Assembly (NCBI GenBank): GCA_964389755.1
Contig: CAYMEW010000002.1
Span: forward strand, 112,903 to 176,902
Direction of reading: 5' to 3'
Origin: JBBSUQ01 sp964389755
Lineage (GTDB): Bacteria; Bacteroidota; Bacteroidia; Flavobacteriales_D; Crocinitomicaceae
Length of the DNA stretch: 64,000 nucleotides
This document shows, in pieces, positions 24,089 through 33,047 of this stretch; the stretch's first letter is position 1, and every line of letters starts with the position of its first letter. Below the pieces are notes generated by a model. It was not told where the DNA came from, did no database searches, and saw nothing but the letters and a program-made list of their open reading frames with translations. The position numbers and the translations under genes were made by a program.

Positions 24089-24566
24089 CATAGCGCGCCT
24101 TCCGGCATTTACGGTTTTCGAACTGACCGTCGTGATCGCGATCCTCAGTACGCTGGTCATGCTGATCATGTTTGGTTTCCGGCGTTTCAACGAGCAATTG
24201 AAAAACGCGGCGGACATCAGTACGCAGCTCAATACCTGGCGCATGGAACGGGCCGGGATGTGGAAAGACTTCTTTACCGCGGACTCCGTACACATTCAAA
24301 CGGATGAGGTACAACTCTTCCGGCATACCGACCGGATTACATACCGTGCCGAGGAAGGCCGGCTATTCCGCAAGATGAACGACCTCGAAGAAGTCGCGTT
24401 TTCCCTGCCGGAGGCCAGTATTGTAAAAGTAGAGCAAAACGGGAAGGTTTGTGCGGAATTCCACTTTGCGCTCAACGACGTAACGCCCATGACGATGACC
24501 TGTTATCCGCTGAGTTCGCGCAAGCAGGAGATAGACACCTATTTTAACCGACTGGCAGATGAGTAG
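24072..24566 (+). CDS. Pseudopilin (GspH/J-like minor pseudopilin)
   Basis: The 164-residue protein has leader MKRNTDIARLPA followed by FTVFELTVVIAILSTLVMLI; Glu17 is at +5 from a cut between Ala12 and Phe13, again with Ala at -1. The C-terminal domain is beta-rich with a YRAEEGRLFRKM strand pair, as in GspH/GspJ-type minor pseudopilins. It overlaps both neighbours and belongs to the same polycistronic unit. Confidence 0.85.
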   Translation: MKRNTDIARLPAFTVFELTVVIAILSTLVMLIMFGFRRFNEQLKNAADISTQLNTWRMERAGMWKDFFTADSVHIQTDEVQLFRHTDRITYRAEEGRLFRKMNDLEEVAFSLPEASIVKVEQNGKVCAEFHFALNDVTPMTMTCYPLSSRKQEIDTYFNRLADE

Positions 24567-25641
24567 TGCGCAAACGGGCATATTGAAACGCGAGATCCGT
24601 CTTACGAAACTCTTTTCGGACAAGGCCAAGGAAGCATTTTACAACGAGTTCACTTCCCTGCTCGAGAGCGGGATCGATATGCAACGCGCGCTGACCATCC
24701 TGAGTGAGGAACAAAGTTCGGCCAAAGTGCGCGGCGTGATCGAAGGAATCCGGAAAGAACTCGTGCTGGGCGCATCGCTTTCGGAAGCCATGCAGCATTC
24801 GGGCCAGTTTATTTCCTACGAATACCAGAGTATCCGGATCGGGGAAGAAACGGGTCGCCTGAAGATCGTACTTGAACACCTCTCCGCATTCTTTGCAGAT
24901 AAAGTCAAACTGCGTCGGCAACTGATCGGGGTGTTTACCTACCCGGCTTTCGTGATCCTGATTACCTTCGGAGTACTGTACTTCATGCTCAACAGCGTGG
25001 TGCCGATGTTCGAAGACGTGTTTAAACAGTTCGGGCAGGAACTTCCGGTACTTACGCAGAAGATCATCTGGCTTTCGGATCATTTTTCGCTCTTTATGGG
25101 TGCTTTTCTCGCACTTGTTGCCGGACTCGTCGTATTGGCCTATACGCAGCGAAAAGAAGAATGGTATCGCAATGCATCGAGCAAACTGGCCATGCGGCTG
25201 CCAATTTTCGGGGTGTTGATCCGCAAGATCTACCTCGCGCGCTTTTGCCAGACCATGTCGCTGCTGCTCTCCTCGCGGACACCGCTTATCAAAACGCTCG
25301 ATCTCACCGAAGAGATTATCGGATTTTATCCTTTGGAAAGCGCGCTGAAAGAAATAAAAAAGGACATCATGGCCGGGGAGAATTTGAACTTTGGCCTCGG
25401 AAAATTTTCCATTTTTGATAAAAGATTAGTTTCTTTGACAAAAATTGCAGAAGAAATTAATCAGCTGGACAGCACTTTCGACCGATTATCTAAACAGTAC
25501 CAGGAAGATATCGAATACCGCACCAAACTAATCGGAACCATCATTGAACCAGCAATTATAGTAATTATCGGGTTGATCGTCGGAGTGATCATGGTGTCGA
25601 TGTATTTACCAATGTTTAATCTCAGTAACGTGATAAAGTAA
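24559..25641 (+). CDS. gspF: Inner-membrane platform protein GspF/PilC
   Basis: The 360-residue protein has two T2SSF domains. The first (about 28-150) has FTSLLESGIDMQRALTILS and GEETGRLKIVLEHLS; the second (about 230-350) has FCQTMSLLLSSRTPLIKTLD. Transmembrane helices lie near 125-150, 175-192 and 330-352. This is the platform that couples the cytoplasmic ATPase to pseudopilus assembly. It overlaps the pseudopilin genes on both sides, and its place between pseudopilin genes is typical of T2SS/T4P operons. Confidence 0.92.
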   Translation: MSSAQTGILKREIRLTKLFSDKAKEAFYNEFTSLLESGIDMQRALTILSEEQSSAKVRGVIEGIRKELVLGASLSEAMQHSGQFISYEYQSIRIGEETGRLKIVLEHLSAFFADKVKLRRQLIGVFTYPAFVILITFGVLYFMLNSVVPMFEDVFKQFGQELPVLTQKIIWLSDHFSLFMGAFLALVAGLVVLAYTQRKEEWYRNASSKLAMRLPIFGVLIRKIYLARFCQTMSLLLSSRTPLIKTLDLTEEIIGFYPLESALKEIKKDIMAGENLNFGLGKFSIFDKRLVSLTKIAEEINQLDSTFDRLSKQYQEDIEYRTKLIGTIIEPAIIVIIGLIVGVIMVSMYLPMFNLSNVIK

Positions 25642-26066
25642 TGATGAAAAAGAAGCAAAGCAGAATCTTTCGGAAAAAAGTCGGTGCTTTCTCGCTCGCG
25701 GAAATCCTCATCGTACTGGCGATCATGGGAATTTTGATCATGCTCGTGGTACCGAACCAGACCGGTGTGGCCACGCGGACCAAAAGCCTGGAGGCTCAGC
25801 AGGAACTGCGCATGGTGCACAACCTGCAGTATGCGTATTACCTCCAGTATTCAAAATATTCAAACGACCTGACACAATTGAATTACATTCCGCACAAAAC
25901 CGTCCAGGAGAACGGAACGGCCAACTATAAGGTGAGCATTGTCGAAGCGACGCCAACCACTTTTAAGGCCACGGCGACCTCGGTTTCCGATTTTAACGGG
26001 AACGGAACCTACAATGTCTGGGAGATCGACCAGGACGGAATCGTGAAAGAAGTACAACCGGATTGA
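25641..26066 (+). CDS. gspG: Major pseudopilin GspG-like
   Basis: The 141-residue protein has leader MMKKKQSRIFRKKVGA then FSLAEILIVLAIMGILIMLV with Glu21 at +5; the predicted cut is between Ala16 and Phe17. After the N-terminal helix comes a globular domain with YYLQYSKYSNDLTQL and a C-terminal NGNGTYNVWEIDQDG strand, reminiscent of the calcium-loop end of GspG. Start codons at 25641 and 25644 are equally likely; the first overlaps the gspF stop. It is the best candidate for the main pseudopilus subunit. Confidence 0.88.
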   Translation: MMKKKQSRIFRKKVGAFSLAEILIVLAIMGILIMLVVPNQTGVATRTKSLEAQQELRMVHNLQYAYYLQYSKYSNDLTQLNYIPHKTVQENGTANYKVSIVEATPTTFKATATSVSDFNGNGTYNVWEIDQDGIVKEVQPD

Positions 26067-26076
26067 TTAAGTTAAC

Positions 26077-26547
26077 ATGGCGCTGATCACCTTGTATATG
26101 CTCCTCATCCTGATCTTTTGGGAAGACCTGAAGGAACGCAGTGTCCACTGGTTCCTGTTTCCGTTGCTCTTTATCGGCGGGCTCTGGTTTCGCGATTTTC
26201 AGATCAACTGGGAAGATCTCGGTATGAACCTCTTGTTCCTGTGTGTGCTTTTCGGCGGACTTACGGTATATCTTTCGCTAAAGTTGGGTAAACTCGTGGC
26301 CATAACCAAAGCGCATTTCGGCTGGGGAGATATTTTGTTCCTGCTGGCCATCACGCCCTTTTTCAGTTTTTTCAACTTCGTGCTGCTCTTTACCTTCGGT
26401 ACCATTGCGGTGCTGTTGATTCATGTGATCGTAAGCCTGTTCGTTTCCGGTCCGAAGAGTATTCCGTTCGCCGGTTACTTTGCCTTACTGACGGGTCTCG
26501 AACTGACCTTTTCCATGTCTGACCATTTAAATCACTTGCTGGTATGA
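26077..26547 (+). CDS. Prepilin peptidase, catalytic domain only (A24)
   Basis: The 156-residue protein is a multi-pass membrane protein with the two aspartates of A24 peptidases: FWEDLKERSV near residue 14-23 and GWGDILFLLA near 87-96 (the GxGD motif). The N-terminal methyltransferase domain and zinc cysteines of classical PilD/GspO are absent. It is encoded between the pseudopilin and ATPase genes and presumably processes the three prepilins of this operon, which all have Ala before the cleavage site. Its 3' end overlaps gspE by 4 bases. Confidence 0.85.
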   Translation: MALITLYMLLILIFWEDLKERSVHWFLFPLLFIGGLWFRDFQINWEDLGMNLLFLCVLFGGLTVYLSLKLGKLVAITKAHFGWGDILFLLAITPFFSFFNFVLLFTFGTIAVLLIHVIVSLFVSGPKSIPFAGYFALLTGLELTFSMSDHLNHLLV

Positions 26548-27962
26548 GCGAAGCGATCGACATTATCGAGATCAGCGCAGATGTGCAGCAACTTGTCAAT
26601 TCCGACCTGGCCTGGCACTACCGCATAATTCCGTGTACTGCGGAAGAAGATAAGCGCGTGTTTTACATCGACGGGGAAGAAGATACTGCGTTGGCTTCCG
26701 AAGAACTCGAAGCACTGCTCGGCGTGCAGGTGGAACTGATCACCAAACCATCCGAAACGATTCGAAAGGCACTCGGCCGTTATTACCGTTCGGCAGCTTC
26801 CGACGGTACGGCCAAAGTCAGCTTTGATGCGCGGACGGATTTCGTGGACCGCCTAATCCAGGAGGCCAACAGCATCGGCAGCAGTGATATCCACATCGAG
26901 ATCTTTGCCGACCGCGCACGGGTGCGTATCCGGATCGACGGGCACCTGATCCAGCGCTATGTGCTCGACAAAGCCGATTATCCCGAACTGGTGAACAAAG
27001 TAAAGATCCGTGCCAACCTCGACATTTCGGAGAAGCGACTTCCGCAGGACGGACGTATCCAGTACGAGGATTTTGACATCCGGGTCTCGATATTACCGAC
27101 CCTGCACGGAGAGAAGATTGTTTTACGGATCCTCGGTCACGACGCCACTTCGATCAGCATTGAAAAACTGGGCATGTCCGATCACGAAAAGACAGCGTAC
27201 CTCGAAGGAATTAAAAAACCGAACGGGATCCTGCTGATCAGCGGTCCGACCGGTTCCGGGAAAACCACCACGCTTTATGCCACGCTCAAACTGCTCAACG
27301 AGGAAAAGCGCAACGTAATGACGGTGGAAGACCCGGTGGAATACACACTCGAAGGAATCAACCAGGTACAATTGAAAGAATCCATCGGGCTTACGTTTGC
27401 GAGTGCGCTGCGTTCTTTCCTTCGCCAGGATCCCGATGTGATCATGCTCGGGGAGATCCGCGACGGCGAAACTGCACAAATGGCGATCCGCGCAGCTTTG
27501 ACCGGTCACCTTGTGCTGTCAACGATTCACACCAACTCGGCCTGGGGAACCATTTCCCGCCTGATCGACATGGGCGTCCCCTCGTTCCTGCTGGCCAACA
27601 CGATCAATACGTCGGTGGCTCAGCGCCTGGTGCGGAAACTGTGTACTTCCTGCCGCGAACAAAAAGCGCTCGATCCGGCAGACTGGCCGACGCATGCCTG
27701 CGGAATTCCCGCTCCCGAAGCCCATTACGTGGCCGTGGGTTGCAACGAATGCCATTATACCGGTTATAAAGGACGGATGGCCGTATACGAAGTGATCCCG
27801 ATCGACCAGGAAATTTCAGAACACATTAAAAACAATACGCATGATATCGCACCGGTATTAAAATCACGCGAAATCAAGTCACTTGCGCGACGTGCGCATG
27901 AAATATTCACCGAAGGGATTACTTCGCTCGAAGAGGTCTATCCCTTATTAACCAGCTTCTGA
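26544..27962 (+). CDS. gspE: Assembly ATPase GspE/PilB
   Basis: The 472-residue protein has an N-terminal domain (1-90), then the GspE core: IGSSDIHIEIF near 113, Walker A GPTGSGKTTTL near 233, Asp box VEDPVE near 261, Walker B MLGEIRDGETA near 303 and a His box HLVLSTIHTN near 323. The tetracysteine zinc motif CTSC...CNEC near 366-402 is present, followed by YKGRMAVYEV. Hexamers hydrolyse ATP to drive pseudopilin addition through GspF. Length and motifs are complete. Confidence 0.96.
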   Translation: MSEAIDIIEISADVQQLVNSDLAWHYRIIPCTAEEDKRVFYIDGEEDTALASEELEALLGVQVELITKPSETIRKALGRYYRSAASDGTAKVSFDARTDFVDRLIQEANSIGSSDIHIEIFADRARVRIRIDGHLIQRYVLDKADYPELVNKVKIRANLDISEKRLPQDGRIQYEDFDIRVSILPTLHGEKIVLRILGHDATSISIEKLGMSDHEKTAYLEGIKKPNGILLISGPTGSGKTTTLYATLKLLNEEKRNVMTVEDPVEYTLEGINQVQLKESIGLTFASALRSFLRQDPDVIMLGEIRDGETAQMAIRAALTGHLVLSTIHTNSAWGTISRLIDMGVPSFLLANTINTSVAQRLVRKLCTSCREQKALDPADWPTHACGIPAPEAHYVAVGCNECHYTGYKGRMAVYEVIPIDQEISEHIKNNTHDIAPVLKSREIKSLARRAHEIFTEGITSLEEVYPLLTSF

Positions 27963-27964
27963 TC

Positions 27965-29878
27965 ATGCAGCTTAAATTACTTCTTCTCATTTCTCTTTTT
28001 GCACTTGGTTTTGCCTCGGCAGGCCGCGCGCAGAAATACACCGAGCCGGAACTCCGTCGCGTGCTCGACAGCCTGAGCCTGCGCCATCCCGGCTTTAACA
28101 ACAAGCTACAGCTGAACCTGTCCGACCTGCCGCTTTACGAGCTCATTAATTCCGTGGCGCTTGAGAATAACCTGAACGTCAGTGTGGATCCGTCGCTGAC
28201 CCAGACCATTTCGTATAACTTTTTCGATGCGCAGGTCAAGGATATGTTCGTCTTCCTGTACCAGAATTTCGAACTCGAATATTACTTCGTGGGAACGATC
28301 ATGTCCGTTAAGAAACGAATGCCGGAACCGGACCCCGTACCGGTGTTGAAACCCAAAAAGATCGAAGCGACTTACAATTCGGAGAACAACTTCCTTTCAC
28401 TTGATTTGCAGAATGACACGCTTTGGCGCGTTACCCAGGAACTGACCCGCATTTCCGGGAAGAACATTATTTTGTCGCCCGACATCCGGAACAAACAGGT
28501 AAACGCTTATTTCCTGAACCGGCCTTTTGAACAGGTCATGGAAATGCTCGCGCAGGCGAACGGACTTGACGTGATTCACAACCCGGACGACTCGTACGTG
28601 GTTCGCGGCAGTAATGCCGGTGAAACCCTTGCGGCGGGAAACCCGAAAGATCCGAAGCAGACGACCTATAAACCGTCCAACAGCAACGGCGACTTTATCC
28701 TCGCGAAAACACCGGAGGGCAAACTCAACGTGTTTACGAATAACGTTCCCCTGAACGACCTCATCCGTGGTGCGGCCGAAGAGACCGGTGAACATTACAT
28801 CATTTATACGAACATCGAAGGCAAGGCGAACCTCGAAATGCAGAACGTGAGTTTTGAGGACATTGTTAAAACGGTTTTCCAGGGCTCCAAATACAGTTAC
28901 CGTAAGGAAGGTGATATTTATGTGATCGGGGAAAACACCATGCAAGGCCTTCGCTATTCGGAGTTAATTCGCTTAGAAAACCGCACGATCGAAGTCGTGA
29001 AGTCGATCATTCCCAAAGATTTCCTGACCGATCTGGACGTTATCGAATTCCAGGAACTCAACGGACTTGTCGTGACCGGCGACGAACGCAAAGTGCGTGA
29101 ACTCAAAAGTTTCATTTCTTCGATCGACGTGGTCGTGCCGATGGTACAGATCGACGTCATGCTGCTCTTTTCGAAAAAATCGTATTTGACCAGTACCGGC
29201 ATCAAAGCCGGGTTGAAGGATGCGCCCACGCAGACCAACGGAACCGTATTCCCGAACCTCGATGTGGAAATGGGCGCTCAAACGATCAACGACATTCTCA
29301 ACGCGATTTCCGGTTTCGGATTTGTGAACCTCGGCCAGGTGACCGAAAACTTCTATTTGTCCTTGCAGGCACTGGAATCGAACAACATCATTGAGATCGA
29401 AAGTACACCGAAGATCTCCACGCTCAACGGGCATAAAGCCGTGCTGTCGATCGGTGAAACGACCTATTACCAGGAAACCCAGGTGAACGTTCAAACCAGT
29501 GTGACACAGCAGGGCGTGCTTCAATCCAAGATCTGGAAATCCATCGAAGCAAACCTGAGCGTGACGATTAAACCATTTGTAAGTGCCGATGAACTCGTGA
29601 CCCTGAGCATCACCGTCAAACAAGATGATTTTTCCGGGAAGATCGACCCTTCCGCTCCGCCGAACATTTCGACGCAAAACTTCGAATCCGTGGTACGCGT
29701 GAAGAACGGCGAGGTGATCCTGCTCGGTGGCCTCGAGAAGAAACGCAAAAACGATTCAGGTTCCGGAGTTCCGTTTTTAGCACGTATTCCCGTGATCAAA
29801 TGGTTCTTCAGTAGCCGTAGCAAAGAGCGTGAAAAATCGAAACTGCATATTTTGATCCGACCTGTAGTAACGTATTAA
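27965..29878 (+). CDS. gspD: Outer-membrane secretin GspD/PilQ
   Basis: The 637-residue protein has a signal peptide (to about 22, GRAQ), an N0/STN-like domain (LPLYELINSVALENNLNVSV near 51), further N domains, and the secretin core from about 395 on, with IEIESTPKISTLNGHKAVLS and the C-terminal VRVKNGEVILLGGLEKK...PFLARIPVIKWFF typical of secretins. It forms the ring through which the secreted substrate or pilus passes. No separate pilotin was found unless the lipoprotein at 31594 plays that role. Confidence 0.95.
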   Translation: MQLKLLLLISLFALGFASAGRAQKYTEPELRRVLDSLSLRHPGFNNKLQLNLSDLPLYELINSVALENNLNVSVDPSLTQTISYNFFDAQVKDMFVFLYQNFELEYYFVGTIMSVKKRMPEPDPVPVLKPKKIEATYNSENNFLSLDLQNDTLWRVTQELTRISGKNIILSPDIRNKQVNAYFLNRPFEQVMEMLAQANGLDVIHNPDDSYVVRGSNAGETLAAGNPKDPKQTTYKPSNSNGDFILAKTPEGKLNVFTNNVPLNDLIRGAAEETGEHYIIYTNIEGKANLEMQNVSFEDIVKTVFQGSKYSYRKEGDIYVIGENTMQGLRYSELIRLENRTIEVVKSIIPKDFLTDLDVIEFQELNGLVVTGDERKVRELKSFISSIDVVVPMVQIDVMLLFSKKSYLTSTGIKAGLKDAPTQTNGTVFPNLDVEMGAQTINDILNAISGFGFVNLGQVTENFYLSLQALESNNIIEIESTPKISTLNGHKAVLSIGETTYYQETQVNVQTSVTQQGVLQSKIWKSIEANLSVTIKPFVSADELVTLSITVKQDDFSGKIDPSAPPNISTQNFESVVRVKNGEVILLGGLEKKRKNDSGSGVPFLARIPVIKWFFSSRSKEREKSKLHILIRPVVTY

Positions 29879-29882
29879 ATCC

Positions 29883-31058
29883 ATGAAAAGCCTCCGTCAT
29901 ATCTGGGATCCTTCCGAACTCGTCGTGGTGATTATTCAACTGCGCGGTGACGGCATGGACCTTTTTGCGGTCCGCGTGAAGCAGGGACGCGAGTCGGCGT
30001 TGGCATCGGAGGCGGAACAATTCGAGAACCTGGCGGGAGTTACGAAAAAATTCGGTAAGAAGAGCGCTTATCATTTTCACGTGCTCGGAACCGGCGTACT
30101 GAACCGCCTGGTGAACTTTTCCCCGTCGTACCGCGATGAACTCATCGTTAGCGGCGATAAAGAGGCTTTTTATTTCACTTCTTTTTCCGACCAGAACCGC
30201 ATAGCCGTTTCTTTTGTGCGGCGCGAAGCAATTGACGGCCTGCTCAAACAGGCCGGGGAACAGAAATTGTTTGTGCTGGACATTACCAGCGGTTATGTTC
30301 CGCTTTTCAGGCTGACCGAAGGCGGTGGAAAGATCGTGTTTGACTTTACCGTGGAACAACACGGCAGCCGCATCGAACTTTATAAGAAATCCGAAGAGGC
30401 AATGGAGCGGACATACATTGACGATAAGCTCACCGCTTTGCATGAAGCCCTGGCCCTGGCCATATCCCGACAGTATAAGCGTCCGCTTGAAGGAATGAAA
30501 CTTGCGCTGGACGAAACGGAAAAGGAAAAAACGGGAAAGGAGTACCGGGAATTCCGCAAGTTCCGCGTATTCGGACTGATTATCGTGAGCGTGATCCTGT
30601 TGCTCCTGTTGGCCAGTTACTTTTACCACAACAGCCTCAATGACGACATTGCGCAACTGGAAGCTGACCTAACGCTCGAAAGCGAGAACGTGTCCGTGCT
30701 TGAACGGTTGAAACAGGAAAAAATGCGGAAAGAACAACTGGTGAGCTCATCCGGATCCAACTCTTCGCAATTCATTACCTTTTACCTCGATCACATCGGG
30801 GAGTCCGTGCCGCGGGAGATCTCGCTGGTGGAAATGACGATTTTTCCGCTCAAAGAGAAAATGAAGCAAAAGCGGAAAGTAGAACTCGACCAGGGACTCA
30901 TTTCCATTGAAGGGCTTTGCCCGGATTCGCAGACACTCGACCGCTGGATCGATAAACTGGAAGGCAAGGACTGGATTTCACGCGTGGAATTGCTCAATTA
31001 CCTCAAACTGAACGACCGGCAGGCTCGTTTTAATTTAATGATAGAGATCGTACCATGA
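29883..31058 (+). CDS. GspL / PilM-PilN fusion-like assembly protein
   Basis: The 391-residue protein has an N-terminal cytoplasmic part of about 215 residues with an ATPase-fold-like alternation (VVVIIQLRGDGMDLFAVRVK; LFVLDITSGYVPLF), a transmembrane helix near 222-242 (GLIIVSVILLLLLASYFYH), a coiled-coil stretch and a periplasmic PilN-like domain. That order, actin-like cytoplasmic domain then PilN-like, is that of GspL, which recruits GspE to the platform. Sequence conservation is weak and the call rests on architecture and operon position. It overlaps the next gene by 4 bases. Confidence 0.7.
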   Translation: MKSLRHIWDPSELVVVIIQLRGDGMDLFAVRVKQGRESALASEAEQFENLAGVTKKFGKKSAYHFHVLGTGVLNRLVNFSPSYRDELIVSGDKEAFYFTSFSDQNRIAVSFVRREAIDGLLKQAGEQKLFVLDITSGYVPLFRLTEGGGKIVFDFTVEQHGSRIELYKKSEEAMERTYIDDKLTALHEALALAISRQYKRPLEGMKLALDETEKEKTGKEYREFRKFRVFGLIIVSVILLLLLASYFYHNSLNDDIAQLEADLTLESENVSVLERLKQEKMRKEQLVSSSGSNSSQFITFYLDHIGESVPREISLVEMTIFPLKEKMKQKRKVELDQGLISIEGLCPDSQTLDRWIDKLEGKDWISRVELLNYLKLNDRQARFNLMIEIVP

Positions 31059-31597
31059 CCTTTTTTGATTCGTACTCATATCGTTATAAAAATTACGCCC
31101 TCATCGTGCTGGGACTTTTGTTGCTGGCCGTAGCTTACAAACGCTCGTTTCGCGGAACGCTCGAAGCGCGCGACTACCGTACGGAACTCAAAGAAAAGAT
31201 CGCCGTTTCGCGCAATTCATCGCGGGAGATCCGGCAGACCAACGCGCGCCTTGCCGTTTTGAATGAGTTTCTTGGAAAAGAGAACAGTTCGATTGAAAAA
31301 GTACAGCAGGGATTCCTGACATTCTTCACACGGAATGCCCAAAAGATCGTGGTCTTTGAAGTCAGCGAAGTACAAAGCTTTCAGCATCCCGATTTTACCA
31401 TTTATACCCATAAAGTAATCCTGAAAGGCGACTTTATCCATACTTTAAAATTTCTCAACCGGCTCGAGACGCAATTTGACCTCGCCCGGCTGATCAACGT
31501 ATCGCACAGTTATGAAAAAGTGAACGATTCGGATCCGGCGTTATACACGACGATCCTGTTCCAGAACTATGTGCGCAATAATACAAGTGTACTATGA
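31055..31597 (+). CDS. GspM/PilO-like assembly protein
   Basis: The 180-residue protein has a short cytoplasmic N-terminus, one transmembrane helix (YALIVLGLLLLAVAY near 14-28), a coiled coil and a ferredoxin-like periplasmic domain (VVFEVSEVQSF, KVILKGDFIHTLKFLNRLE). This is the layout of GspM/PilO, partner of GspL/PilN. Overlaps with both flanking genes support a stoichiometric complex. Confidence 0.72.
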   Translation: MTFFDSYSYRYKNYALIVLGLLLLAVAYKRSFRGTLEARDYRTELKEKIAVSRNSSREIRQTNARLAVLNEFLGKENSSIEKVQQGFLTFFTRNAQKIVVFEVSEVQSFQHPDFTIYTHKVILKGDFIHTLKFLNRLETQFDLARLINVSHSYEKVNDSDPALYTTILFQNYVRNNTSVL

Positions 31598-32565
31598 AAA
31601 AACTGATCATTTACATCCCGATCCTGGCAGGTCTGTTGCTGGTTTCGTCCTGCAAAGACATTATTGCCGAAGACATCACCGGTGAAACGCCGCAAATGCT
31701 GCTCCCGACACCCGGAAGCACGATGACCGACAATCCGGTGCAGTTCAAATGGGAAGAAGTGGAAGGTGCCACCCGTTACAGATTGCAGGTTGTGAGTCCG
31801 TCTTTTAGTGCTATCCAGAGTTATGCACTCGACACGGTTGTTACGACGACCAATTTCTTTTATTCGCTCGATTCGAACAGTTATGAACTGAAACTGACAG
31901 CGATGAATGCCGGGTATGAATCGCAAACGCTCGGGCCGTTGCATTTCCAGGTCGATGCCGCGTTCAATCCCGGTAACGGCGATTTTGAATTGGTGACCCC
32001 GGTAGACGAATACTTTAACCAGAGTACACAGGCTTTCGACGGGATCTTTAAATGGACGAATGTCGACAACCTCGTCAATTATGAATTTACCCTCAAAAAA
32101 GGCAACGACTTTAACAGCGGCGCCCTGATCTACAATGAAGGAAATATTTCAGGAGTACAGAAATCGCTTCCGGAAACCGACTTCACGCAGGGAGATTATC
32201 ACTGGCGCGTCATTGCGCACACCGGCACGGCGGATATTACGCGTTATGCGAGTTTTTACATCGACACAATCGCGCCGACCGACCCCCCTACAGCGCTGTT
32301 ACCGGCGCATCAGTCGAATAACACCAGTGCCGGGCAGATCACCTTTACCTGGCAAAACAGCGGGAGCAACCCATCCATGACCGCGAAAGTAGAAGTTTCC
32401 AGTTTCAGCAGCTTTTCCACGCTGATCAACTCGGCAACCGTGGAAGGCGAGAGCACCGTACTTACCATCAGTTCAGCCGGTAGTTATTACTGGCGCGTCA
32501 TCAATTACGACCCGGCGGGCAACCCGTCTGCGTATTCGAATGTGAACTTCTTTACCGTAAACTGA
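31594..32565 (+). CDS. Lipoprotein with fibronectin III-like repeats inside the T2SS operon
   Basis: The 323-residue protein has a lipoprotein signal (LLLVSSCKD, Cys20) and three repeated FN3-like units beginning PQMLLPTPGSTMTDNPVQFKW (about 35), a DNLVNYEFTL unit (about 150) and PPTALLPAHQSNNTSAGQIT (about 228). Each has the W...A..Y.LQV pattern typical of such surface domains. Canonical T2SS operons have no such subunit here. By position it overlaps the PilO-like and GspC-like genes, so it could be a pilotin-like or outer-membrane accessory part; this is inference. Confidence 0.8.
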   Translation: MKKLIIYIPILAGLLLVSSCKDIIAEDITGETPQMLLPTPGSTMTDNPVQFKWEEVEGATRYRLQVVSPSFSAIQSYALDTVVTTTNFFYSLDSNSYELKLTAMNAGYESQTLGPLHFQVDAAFNPGNGDFELVTPVDEYFNQSTQAFDGIFKWTNVDNLVNYEFTLKKGNDFNSGALIYNEGNISGVQKSLPETDFTQGDYHWRVIAHTGTADITRYASFYIDTIAPTDPPTALLPAHQSNNTSAGQITFTWQNSGSNPSMTAKVEVSSFSSFSTLINSATVEGESTVLTISSAGSYYWRVINYDPAGNPSAYSNVNFFTVN

Positions 32566-33047
32566 TGAAGAACAAGGCGCTGACATACGTGATGCTCGTT
32601 GTAGTAGCCGTGATCTGGTACCAGGTCTTTTTCCGGGTTAAATCTAACCTGGAAGGCGGTGATGTAGCTGTTACCGGTCCGCTGGAGCCACAGAACCTAG
32701 AGTTGAGCGAACCGGATACTTTTCGTCTTGCAGCCAATTACAGAGATCCATTTAACGCGCGGGAACTTTCATTTGCAGATCTTCAGCAGGAACCGGAAAT
32801 GCCACCTGTGCCGGCAGCCTATGTTCCTCCGATGCCCAAACGCGACCAGTGGCCGAAATTCCGCTACTATGGTTTACTGCGAAAAACCGATTCAAAAGAT
32901 CCGTTGACAATTCTCAATATCGACGGCATGCAATTCAGTTTGCGCAAGGGCGAAAGCGTATTCGACAATTATGTTCTCCGGCAGGTCTACCGCGATTCGG
33001 TAGTTTTTGAGCACGGCCGCGAGCGAAGAACTTTTTATAAGAAATAA
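32565..33047 (+). CDS. GspC/PilP-like periplasmic coupling protein
   Basis: The 160-residue protein has one N-terminal transmembrane helix (LTYVMLVVVAVIWYQVFF), a proline-rich linker (QQEPEMPPVPAAYVPPMPK) and a small beta domain (FRYYGLLRKTDS, ILNIDGMQFSLRKGESVFDN, VLRQVYRDSVVF) like the HR domain of GspC and the beta domain of PilP. YRDPF before the linker is common in this family. It links the inner platform to the secretin N-domains. It is the last gene of the operon. Confidence 0.78.
   Translation: MKNKALTYVMLVVVAVIWYQVFFRVKSNLEGGDVAVTGPLEPQNLELSEPDTFRLAANYRDPFNARELSFADLQQEPEMPPVPAAYVPPMPKRDQWPKFRYYGLLRKTDSKDPLTILNIDGMQFSLRKGESVFDNYVLRQVYRDSVVFEHGRERRTFYKK

Noticed and set aside
23068..24108. 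Minus-strand open frame of 346 codons
   Set aside because: Antisense to the PilX-like and pseudopilin genes, with no domain of its own.
29808..30656. Minus-strand open frame of 282 codons
   Set aside because: Antisense to the secretin end and GspL-like gene, which form a continuous operon on the other strand.
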